From assembly GCA_910585235.1 (NCBI GenBank), contig CAJUCM010000008.1, forward strand, positions 9,678-56,780: 47,103 nt of DNA. The letters are read 5' to 3'. Every line of letters begins with the position of its first letter. Position 1 is the first letter of the stretch. The position numbers and the translations under genes are program-made. This DNA is from an uncultured Christensenella sp. Its GTDB lineage: Bacteria; Bacillota; Clostridia; Christensenellales; Borkfalkiaceae. This document shows, piece after piece, positions 40,293 to 47,103 of this stretch. The notes under the pieces were generated by a model, which did not search any database, was not told the DNA's origin, and worked only from the letters and a program-made list of their open reading frames with translations.

Positions 40293-42051
40293 CTTCCTTC
40301 TCCCCCTCGCCGATCGCTTTGAGTTCGCGGTTCATGAGCTCGAATATTTCGTCGAATTCTTTGATATTTTCTTCGGGGATATATTTTGCACGCCCGATTT
40401 TTTCTTTACAGGAACAATTCAGGATCTCTTCGAGGTCGCAGTAGCTTTGAAGCGCCTCGCCCGCAAGACGGTTGAATTCATAGATGAGGCGGAGCATTAA
40501 GAGCTGTTTTTTCATGGAGGTAAACGTATCCACTTCATGGAACGCGTTCTGGTGCAGGTAGTCCTCGCGGATCATCTTCGCCGTCTCCATGGTGAGACGG
40601 TCCTTGCGCGAGAGCGCGTCGAGACCCACAAGGCGCACGATCTCGTCGAGCGCGGCTTCTTCCTGCAACACCGTCATCACAAACTGACGGTACTTCATAA
40701 ACTCTCTGCCGACGTTCTCGTCGTACCAGTTCTTCATGCGGTCGGCATAGAGCGAATAGCTCACGAGCCAGTCGATCGCGGGGAAGTGCCGCTTATAGGC
40801 GAGCGACGCGGAAAGTCCCCAGAACACCTTAACGATCCTCAGCGTCGCCTGCGACACGGGTTCGGAGAGGTCTCCGCCGGGGGGCGATACCGCGCCGATC
40901 GCGGTGATCGAACCCGTCTTGTTTCCCGAACCTAAAATTTTCACGATCCCCGCGCGTTCGTAGAACTCCGCAAGGCGGCTCGAAAGGTACGCGGGATAGC
41001 CCTCGTCGCCGGGCATTTCTTCAAGGCGTCCGCTCATCTCTCTGAGCGCCTCCGCCCAGCGGGACGTCGAGTCCGCCATGATCGCAACGTTATAGCCCAT
41101 ATCGCGGAAGTATTCCGCAATGGTGATCCCCGTATAGATGGACGCTTCGCGCGCCGCCACGGGCATATCCGAAGTGTTTGCAATGAGAACGGTGCGCTTC
41201 ATCAAAGGTTCGCCCGTCTTGGGGTCTTTGAGTTCGGGGAACTCGTTGAGAACGTCCGTCATCTCGTTGCCGCGCTCGCCGCAGCCGACGTACACGATGA
41301 TGTCCGCGTCCGCCCACTTTGCGAGCTGGTGCTGAACGACGGTCTTTCCGCTTCCGAAGGGACCGGGCACCGCCGCCACACCTCCCTTTGCAATGGGGAA
41401 GAGCGTATCGATCACGCGCTGACCCGTGACCATGGGGAAGTTCGGCGAGAGCTTTTCGCGGTAAGGTCTGCCCCGTCTCACGGGCCATTTTCTGAGCATA
41501 CAGACGCTCTTTTTTCCCGATTGTGTGGAGAGCGTTGCAACCGTCTCCTCTATGGTGTAATCCCCCTCGACGATCGAAGTCACTTTGCCCTTCATTCCGT
41601 GGGGAACGGTGATCCTGTGTTCGACGATCTCCGTCTCGTTGACGACGCCCAAGACGTCGCCCTCGCTCACCTCGTCGCCGACGCGCACGCGGGGAATGAA
41701 ATGCCATTTCTTTTCACGGTCGAGATTGTTGACGGAGACCCCGCGCGAAATGCGGTCGCCGTATTTGAAATACAGCGTCGTAAGCGGGCGCTGGATCCCG
41801 TCGAAAATGCCCGTGATAAGACCGGGAGCAAGCTCCGCGGAGAGCGGCGCGCCCGTCGATTCGACCTCGTCGCCGACGCCGAGACCCGCAGTCTCTTCAT
41901 AGACCTGAATGGAAGCCTCGTCGCCCCGAAGTTCGATAATTTCGCCCACGAGCTTTTTTTCCGAGACGCGCACGACGTCGTAAAGTTTTGCGTCCGCCAT
42001 GCCCTCGGCAACGATCAGGGGTCCCGATACTTTGATTGTTTTGCCTTTCAT
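40285..42051 (-). CDS. ntpA: V-type ATPase catalytic subunit A
   Basis: Catalytic ATP-hydrolysing subunit of V1 (588 residues). The P-loop GPFGSGKT is at 230-237. The A-type non-homologous insert (about residues 115-185) and the signature PGDEGYPAYLSSRLAEFYER are present. It follows subunit F across a 41-bp gap, the largest in this part of the operon. Confidence 0.98.
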   Translation of the reverse strand: MKGKTIKVSGPLIVAEGMADAKLYDVVRVSEKKLVGEIIELRGDEASIQVYEETAGLGVGDEVESTGAPLSAELAPGLITGIFDGIQRPLTTLYFKYGDRISRGVSVNNLDREKKWHFIPRVRVGDEVSEGDVLGVVNETEIVEHRITVPHGMKGKVTSIVEGDYTIEETVATLSTQSGKKSVCMLRKWPVRRGRPYREKLSPNFPMVTGQRVIDTLFPIAKGGVAAVPGPFGSGKTVVQHQLAKWADADIIVYVGCGERGNEMTDVLNEFPELKDPKTGEPLMKRTVLIANTSDMPVAAREASIYTGITIAEYFRDMGYNVAIMADSTSRWAEALREMSGRLEEMPGDEGYPAYLSSRLAEFYERAGIVKILGSGNKTGSITAIGAVSPPGGDLSEPVSQATLRIVKVFWGLSASLAYKRHFPAIDWLVSYSLYADRMKNWYDENVGREFMKYRQFVMTVLQEEAALDEIVRLVGLDALSRKDRLTMETAKMIREDYLHQNAFHEVDTFTSMKKQLLMLRLIYEFNRLAGEALQSYCDLEEILNCSCKEKIGRAKYIPEENIKEFDEIFELMNRELKAIGEGEKEDV

Positions 42052-42092
42052 ACGTTTACTCCGAATCGCTCACGCGATCATTCTGATAAATT

Positions 42093-42410
42093 TTAATCGT
42101 TTGAAAACAGATCGACGCCGAGCGCCCTTTCGCTCGCCCGCCTGATCTCTTCCGCGCCGTAGCCCGTGCTCCCGCTCTTCGAGGGAACCGTCAATACGAC
42201 GGGATAGGGCGCTTCGTCGAAGCGCTTCAAAAAGTCGCCGAGTTCGCGGGCAAGTTCCTCCGTCAGAAAAATTACGGAATACTCCCGCGCGACCTTGCGC
42301 AAAAGCTCGCGCGCCGCTTTGGCGTCATTCGCGGGAAAGGAATCCACGCCCGCCGCCCTGAATACCATAATGCTGTCACCGTCACCGACGATCGCACACT
42401 TTCCGGTCAT
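42093..42410 (-). CDS. ntpG: V-type ATPase subunit F (NtpG of Enterococcus)
   Basis: The 105-residue protein binds the central stalk. It has the family start CAIVGDGDSIMVFRAAGVDS and the FLTEELARELGDFL stretch, with a terminal SKSGSTGYGAEEIRRASERA. It overlaps the subunit C gene by ATGA. Confidence 0.93.
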   Translation of the reverse strand: MTGKCAIVGDGDSIMVFRAAGVDSFPANDAKAARELLRKVAREYSVIFLTEELARELGDFLKRFDEAPYPVVLTVPSKSGSTGYGAEEIRRASERALGVDLFSND

Positions 42411-43372
42411 ACGCCTCTCCTTAAACGCTTTCTGATCTCCGCTTCGCTAAGCCCCGCTCTGAGGCAGACGAAAACGATCCTGACGTTCTCGTTCTCCGCA
42501 CGGCGGCGGAATACATAGTAGAGAAAATTACCCTGCCCCGAAAGCTCGTAGGGCTTTTCCGCAAAGAAATCCGTCTCCGAAGATTCGAGCATTTTTTCCG
42601 CCTCGGTAAAGGGCTTGCCTTCGTCTTTCGCCGCACAGAGCCTTTTCACAAATTCTTTGAAGTCGCTCCTGTCGAACGCCTTTAACGCGGCGTCCGTTCC
42701 CCCGAACACGCACGCAAATTTTTCTTTTCCGAGCAGTCCCCCGTCCACGAAAAACTTTTCTGCTTCCTCCGCGCTCTCCGCGCGGAAACAGGTCAGAAGA
42801 TTGGTCATATCGGCGCGGCGCGCGAGCAGTTTTCTGCAAGTACCGAATTTTTTCAATACGCGCGAAAGATAGGAAAAACGCGCTTTGTCGAACAGAAACC
42901 CGACTTCCGCGCCCGATGCGTTCTCCTGCGCCAAAAGCGTTTCGGCTTCTTTGACCGCCCCGCCCAATTCCTTTCCGAGTTCTTCCGCCTTGCCCGCTTC
43001 GATCAGGCGCGCGATCTCGTCCGAAGAAATTTTTCCGTCTCCGCCCAGCATGGGCGCGGGATCGCAACCGAGATAGCGCGCTTTCACGATCGCCTTTGCG
43101 TTGTGAAAATCGCGCGGCGATAAAAGATACTCTTCCGCCTCCTCCGAGGGCGCGTATTCGCGGATAAATGCGTCGATCTCCCGCTCGTCGGCAAGAATGA
43201 GTTCCTCGATTCCGAGCGCGGGATCGCCCCCGCCGAAGCCTCCGTCCAAAAGCGCGCGCAAAGCCTCGTCCGCGCTCATCGCGCAGAACTTCGCGAGCTT
43301 ATCTTTGAGGAGCTTTTTCTCCTTGACGGCGATCACGCCGTTCGTATAGGCGCTGTCTTTTCTTTGCTTCAT
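42407..43372 (-). CDS. ntpC: V-type ATPase subunit C
   Basis: Stalk collar subunit linking V1 to the membrane rotor. I start at ATG 43372 (321 residues; MKQRKDSAYTNGVIAVKEKK), overlapping the ntpE stop by ATGA; a longer frame upstream reads through ntpE. The sequence is all-helical, ending NVRIVFVCLRAGLSEAEIRK, typical of the subunit C/AC39 family, which is poorly conserved. Assignment rests on this ending and on operon position. Confidence 0.92.
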   Translation of the reverse strand: MKQRKDSAYTNGVIAVKEKKLLKDKLAKFCAMSADEALRALLDGGFGGGDPALGIEELILADEREIDAFIREYAPSEEAEEYLLSPRDFHNAKAIVKARYLGCDPAPMLGGDGKISSDEIARLIEAGKAEELGKELGGAVKEAETLLAQENASGAEVGFLFDKARFSYLSRVLKKFGTCRKLLARRADMTNLLTCFRAESAEEAEKFFVDGGLLGKEKFACVFGGTDAALKAFDRSDFKEFVKRLCAAKDEGKPFTEAEKMLESSETDFFAEKPYELSGQGNFLYYVFRRRAENENVRIVFVCLRAGLSEAEIRKRLRRGV

Positions 43373-43935
43373 GTTCTGAAAATTTTTGCGGCAAGCTCCG
43401 CCTGATATTCCTCTCTGTCCTCTCTGAGGAGCGCTTCGTACGAAACGTCTCGGTCGCACTTCTTTCCGTAGAGATAGAATCCGCCTTTGATTTTCGCACG
43501 CGCGGACGAGAGTTTGTATCCCGCTTTTACGACCGCCTTTTCCGCCGCCGCGGGATAGGGATAGTCCTCCGAAAGAGAAACCTTGTCCCCCTCCTCCGCA
43601 TACGCTTTCAAAAGACGCAACAAAAGCTCCGTACTCTCCTTTTCGGAGAGAGCAAAGAGCGATTGGAGCGCGCGTTCATAGACGGTGTCGATGACGCGCC
43701 GCCGTTCTTTGAGGTTGAATTTTTTCGACTCCAACCGAACGGTCGCCGCGCTCCCCTCTTCGAGGGCGCGAATGCGCTCGGCAACTTCCGCCTCTTCGCG
43801 TTCACGGTTTTTTGCGGCTTCTTCCCTCGCCTCCGCCTCGATCGCTTCCGCTTTCTTTTCAGCGGCGGCAACGAGCGTTTCCGCCTCATTTTCCGCGTCG
43901 GAAAGAATTCTTTCTTTCAACGATTCAAGACTCAT
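43369..43935 (-). CDS. ntpE: V-type ATPase subunit E
   Basis: Peripheral stalk subunit. The 188-residue protein has a long N-terminal coiled coil (ILSDAENEAETLVAAAEKKA) and a short globular C-terminus. It lies 9 bp after ntpK and overlaps ntpC. It pairs with the coiled-coil NtpF product in the stator. Confidence 0.92.
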   Translation of the reverse strand: MSLESLKERILSDAENEAETLVAAAEKKAEAIEAEAREEAAKNREREEAEVAERIRALEEGSAATVRLESKKFNLKERRRVIDTVYERALQSLFALSEKESTELLLRLLKAYAEEGDKVSLSEDYPYPAAAEKAVVKAGYKLSSARAKIKGGFYLYGKKCDRDVSYEALLREDREEYQAELAAKIFRT

Positions 43936-43944
43936 TTCGTCTCC

Positions 43945-44388
43945 TTATCCCAACATGATGGAGATAAGCATACCGAGGATCGCATAGAACTCGATCATTG
44001 CGGGATAGATGATCAGTTTTCCGCCGAGGGATTCCTGCTTGCCGACCGCATAGATACAGTTCGCCGCCGCTTTCCCCTGGAAGAAGCCCGAAACAAGTCC
44101 CGAAATCGCCATAGGCATGACCTGTCCGAATACCGCCCAGCCCTCCGGAGTCAGCATCGCTTCGTGCAGTCCGCCCGACGCGATAATGGCTACGATAAAT
44201 CCGTAGATCCCCTGCGTTGCGGGAAGAAGCACGAGAACAAGCACTTTTCCGAACTTTTTCGGATCCTCGCCGAGGATCCCCGCCGCCGCGCTGCCGGTCT
44301 TATAGAGACCGATCGCGGAACCGATGCCGCACAGAATCACGCAAATCGCAATTCCCGCCATCGCAATGGCATAACCTGCTGTAAACAT
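43945..44388 (-). CDS. ntpK: V-type ATPase proteolipid subunit K
   Basis: Membrane rotor ring subunit. I start at ATG 44388 (147 residues), after GGAGG; the open frame upstream is a shadow. The protein has two fused helical hairpins (four transmembrane helices), the V-type duplicated form. The essential carboxylate is E133 (AMIEFYAILG). L55, T58, Q59 (LLPATQGIYGF), Q104 and Y62 are at the positions that bind sodium in E. hirae NtpK, so sodium transport is likely. Confidence 0.95.
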   Translation of the reverse strand: MFTAGYAIAMAGIAICVILCGIGSAIGLYKTGSAAAGILGEDPKKFGKVLVLVLLPATQGIYGFIVAIIASGGLHEAMLTPEGWAVFGQVMPMAISGLVSGFFQGKAAANCIYAVGKQESLGGKLIIYPAMIEFYAILGMLISIMLG

Positions 44389-44425
44389 AACTACCTCCAA
44401 ATATATCCTTTCTATATATTTTCTT

Positions 44426-46465
44426 TTATTTGCGCGCCTTCGCCGCCTCCAAAACTTTCGTTTCATAGGCTTTCGGCACGATAAAAACGTGATCGTGTCT
44501 GGAACCGAGGGGTGCGAACAGCTTTCCCTCTCCCTCGTAAAATCTGCCGTAAAATTCCACATATTGCAGTCGTGCGTCGTGAATGTACGCGCCCAAAAGG
44601 CTCAGTGCAAGATTGAGAACGTGACCTGCGACCAACAAGAACACGCCGAGAATAATTAAACCCGCGTTTCCGCTTTCTATCATACCAATTTGGTCGGGAG
44701 TTGGATAACCCGTGAGTGCGTAGCCGGAAACGATCTCCGCGATGACCGCGCCCGAAAGCATAAGCCCGTAGAGGCGCGCATAGCTCAATATATCCGACGC
44801 GTAGTTGATGATCCCGTACGCCGCGCCGAACCCCTTCGTGAACTTTCCGAGCAGTTTCTCGCGGCGCCCCGCCGTCAGAATCGCGACAAGGAGCATGGCG
44901 CCCGCCGTGATCCCGCCCACGATCGCAAGGATCTTCATATTCAGCTCTTCCACAAGTCCCGCGATCGCAATTCCAACGCCGAGCGAAAACACCGCCCACA
45001 CGACGCCGTCCAGAATCCCGTCCCAGACTTTTCCCCGCCGCCAGGACTGGATCGCACGGCAGACGTAACCTGCAAAGAGCTGCACAACGCCGATTTCGAG
45101 CGCGATCACGAGGAGCGCGGGAATGCCGATCCCTAAAATATGCCAATTGATATCCGGTTGCCCGTCTTTTGCAAGCAGTCCCGGCATGACCCTGACGGGC
45201 AACAGCCCGATCCCGAAGAACGAATTGAACAAAATTCCCCAGAGGATCGCAAACACTCCGCCGACCGCGAACACCGCGGCAAGCCGTTTCAGTCCGTTGT
45301 CGCGAACGCGGTTCTTCCACCAAAGGAATCCCCCGCCTAAGAGCATAAACAATCCGTAGCCGACGTCCCCCATGATAAAGCCGAGGAACACGCTGTAAAA
45401 TATCCCCATGATCGTCGTGGGGTCGAACTCTTTCGCGTTCGGAGGAGAATACAGATTCGTGACCGCCTCGAAGTTCTTGAACACTTCGCTGTTTTTCATG
45501 AGCGTGGGAGGCATTTCGTCCTCTTCCGTATCGGTAAAATCAAAGTACGCCGAATCCGTGACCGACGAAAGCGCGGAGGAAATCTCCTCTTCGCTCCCCT
45601 TCGGCACATAGGCTTCCAACAGGATCGTCCGCTCGGTCGCAAGCATTTTACCGTTTGTTTCCGTCGCTTTTTCAAGCTCGTACGCAACCCTGTCGCAATA
45701 CACTTTCAAAAGGCGCAGTCCGCCTGCAAGCGCAAATTCCTCTTCATCGTTTTTTTCCGCCAAAGAGAGCAATTCCCGCTTCTCCCGTTCAAGACGCGCA
45801 TAGAGTTCTTTGCCCGTTCCCTTTTCTTTAAGGAAAGGGCAGGGCGTAAATTCGAGTCCGCGTAAAAACTCTTCCGTCTCGTTTGCACAACTTTTCAGAG
45901 CGACCGCGAGCAGAACGTTTCCGTCCGCTTTGACGCACGCATCCGTAAGAGAAGCAAACATTTCAGGCTTTACGTTTTCGACCGTTCCCAAAAACACGCG
46001 CGTGCGCGCCGTGTTCGTAAAAGAGGAAAACGGAATTTCAAAATTGCGGTACGGCTCCGCCGCACGCACGGTCTTTTCCAACGCCGAAAGCTCGGCGCCG
46101 AGTTTTGCGCGCGCCTGCGCCTTTTCTTTGACTTTCCCGATCAGTTCCTCCGCCTCGTTCCTCTTTTGTAAAGCCTCTATGAACTCTTCGTAGCGAATGA
46201 AAAATCCGTCCTGTTCGGTTTTATATTCTTTCTTGTGTTCCCTTGCGTAGCGTTCCGAGAACGAGGAAAGTTCCGTAAGCGCGCTCTCCGCTTCTTCAAC
46301 GCGCGCAGAAAGCGCCCCCGCGTCCACAGCCGGACGAGAGACGTTCTCTTCCTCTTCAAGAAGTTTGATCTCGACCGCGCCCGTCTTGGAGAGCGCGTCG
46401 AGAATTTTATCCTCCTCGTAGGAGACCGCTGCAACGCGGAGTTTACGCATGACGGCGATCGCCAT
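44426..46465 (-). CDS. ntpI: V-type ATPase subunit I (a subunit)
   Basis: Stator membrane subunit that forms the ion half-channels (679 residues). The N-terminal half is soluble and coiled; the C-terminal half has about seven to eight helices, with KEFDPTTIMGIFYSVFLGFI, MGDVGYGLFMLLGGG and YASDILSYARLYGLMLSGAV typical of the family, including the essential Arg in SYARLYGL. ATG 46465 follows AGGAGG and overlaps the ntpF end by 23 bp. Confidence 0.97.
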   Translation of the reverse strand: MAIAVMRKLRVAAVSYEEDKILDALSKTGAVEIKLLEEEENVSRPAVDAGALSARVEEAESALTELSSFSERYAREHKKEYKTEQDGFFIRYEEFIEALQKRNEAEELIGKVKEKAQARAKLGAELSALEKTVRAAEPYRNFEIPFSSFTNTARTRVFLGTVENVKPEMFASLTDACVKADGNVLLAVALKSCANETEEFLRGLEFTPCPFLKEKGTGKELYARLEREKRELLSLAEKNDEEEFALAGGLRLLKVYCDRVAYELEKATETNGKMLATERTILLEAYVPKGSEEEISSALSSVTDSAYFDFTDTEEDEMPPTLMKNSEVFKNFEAVTNLYSPPNAKEFDPTTIMGIFYSVFLGFIMGDVGYGLFMLLGGGFLWWKNRVRDNGLKRLAAVFAVGGVFAILWGILFNSFFGIGLLPVRVMPGLLAKDGQPDINWHILGIGIPALLVIALEIGVVQLFAGYVCRAIQSWRRGKVWDGILDGVVWAVFSLGVGIAIAGLVEELNMKILAIVGGITAGAMLLVAILTAGRREKLLGKFTKGFGAAYGIINYASDILSYARLYGLMLSGAVIAEIVSGYALTGYPTPDQIGMIESGNAGLIILGVFLLVAGHVLNLALSLLGAYIHDARLQYVEFYGRFYEGEGKLFAPLGSRHDHVFIVPKAYETKVLEAAKARK

Positions 46466-46769
46466 CTACTATCCTCCTCACAATTTGGGAAACCGTTCCC
46501 GCCGTATCTTTCAAAAGAGCGTCCGCGGCTTTTGTGTCCTTGCCCTTATTTTCGTTCAGCGTCCGTTCCGCCTCCGTTTTCACTATCGCCTCCGCTTCGC
46601 TCAGCGCAGTCTCGCGGAAAGATTTCAGCTCCTGTTCCGACTTCTTTATGATCTCGTTGGCGCGCGCACGCGAAGCCGTGATCAGCTCTTCGGCTTTCGC
46701 TTCCGCTTCGGCTTTCTTCGCCGCCGCCAAAGCCTCCGCATCTTTTACTGATTTCAATACTTCTTCCAT
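46443..46769 (-). CDS. ntpF: V-type ATPase coiled-coil stator subunit (NtpF/subunit G-like)
   Basis: I start at ATG 46769 (108 residues, MEEVLKSVKDAEALAAAKKA), after GGAG. The protein is one long Ala/Glu/Lys-rich coiled coil, as expected for the peripheral-stalk partner of NtpE. Being low in complexity it is identified mainly by its place as first gene of the operon. The end overlaps ntpI. Confidence 0.9.
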   Translation of the reverse strand: MEEVLKSVKDAEALAAAKKAEAEAKAEELITASRARANEIIKKSEQELKSFRETALSEAEAIVKTEAERTLNENKGKDTKAADALLKDTAGTVSQIVRRIVDGDRRHA

Positions 46770-46808
46770 GCCGCCGCTCCTGCTTTTTCTGAATTTCAAG
46801 TCTCGGAC

Positions 46809-46837
46809 ATTTTACCATATTTTCCAATTTTTTGCAA
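46809..46837 (-). promoter_or_regulatory. Promoter of the V-ATPase operon
   Basis: Minus-strand TTGCAA (46832-46837), 17 bp, TAAAAT (46809-46814). Nothing else recognisable lies between here and the tRNA promoter at 47002. Confidence 0.65.
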
Positions 46838-47001
46838 GTGAATTCACAAAAATTACACAAGAAGTTCAACGCATGTATTTACCGCAATGCAACCGGATAA
46901 AAATTACAGAGTCCTGACAAAATCGACTCCGTGCCATCATTCGATCGGCAGTCGTTTATGAAAAAAATTTCGGGAAATTTCTCGGAATAGGGCAAAATCG
47001 C

Positions 47002-47030
47002 TTGTAAAAAGCGCATAAAACCGCTATAAT
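47002..47030 (+). promoter_or_regulatory. Promoter of tRNA-Gln
   Basis: TTGTAA (47002-47007), 17 bp, TATAAT (47025-47030), 20 bp before the tRNA. Confidence 0.75.
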
Positions 47031-47050
47031 AGAGGCACCAATCAACATTT

Positions 47051-47103
47051 TGGGGCGTCGCCAAGCGGTAAGGCAACGGACTCTGACTCCGTCATTCGGG
47101 TGT
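47051..47103 (+). tRNA. tRNA-Gln (anticodon CTG), 3' end outside window
   Basis: TGGGGCGTCGCCAAGCGGTA is the standard tRNA-Gln beginning. The anticodon stem ACGGA/TCCGT encloses CTCTGAC, giving anticodon CTG (Gln, CAG codons). The T-arm and acceptor 3' strand are cut by the window edge. Confidence 0.93.

Overview
This is about 47 kb of a bacterial chromosome of a Bacillota (Firmicutes), class Clostridia, probably a gut lineage near Christensenellales; that lineage guess is inference from gene content and was not tested. Supporting traits are HPr kinase/phosphorylase, the ackA-pta pair, a TPP-riboswitch-controlled ThiT, CsoR/CopA copper control, an Enterococcus-type V-ATPase operon, Shine-Dalgarno (SD) sequences of the GGAGG type, and many near-consensus sigma-A promoters with 17-bp spacers. 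Most genes lie on the minus strand. Coding density is high except for one repeat-filled stretch at about 19.1-21.1 kb.

Layout. 1-5.5 kb (minus): U32-family protein (cut by the left edge), hprK, a Cof-type HAD phosphatase and uvrC in one tight operon. 5.6-8.8 kb (minus): an ArsR-type regulator, then a csoR-copA copper efflux operon with a classic promoter/operator; copA carries a C-terminal CopZ-like domain that has its own SD and ATG. 8.9-14.2 kb (minus): a secreted S8 protease with a C-terminal Hint domain and four related small lipoproteins. The cluster was reshaped by duplication of a 129-bp terminator-promoter cassette that beheaded one lipoprotein. 14.2-19.1 kb: flavin reductase, rpmF, yceD, ackA, pta (minus) and the divergent tmcAL (plus).

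19.1-21.1 kb is accessory: two hypothetical small ORFs and an array of about 17 palindromes with a conserved tip (ACGC-nnn-GCGT) and covarying arms. 21.1-23.8 kb (minus): yfbR, an ECF sigma factor, a secreted papain-like cysteine peptidase and a membrane anti-sigma-like protein. 23.9-27 kb: TPP riboswitch-thiT, a PlsC acyltransferase, a DUF4177-like small protein, a GH16 lipoprotein and tRNA-Ala.

27.3-35.1 kb (minus) is the conserved rpsB-tsf / pyrH-frr-uppS-cdsA-dxr-rseP block (translation, isoprenoid and phospholipid synthesis, membrane proteolysis), with a TfoX-C protein between its two parts. 35.2-38.2 kb: engB and lon. 38.3-46.8 kb (minus): a complete V-type ATPase operon in the order ntpF-I-K-E-C-G-A-B-D, whose K subunit has the sodium-ligand residues known from Enterococcus hirae. 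The right edge cuts a tRNA-Gln. The least explained parts are the palindrome array, the sigma/peptidase/anti-sigma module, the protease-Hint/lipoprotein cluster, and a CopA whose phosphorylation motif reads DKTAT instead of DKTGT.
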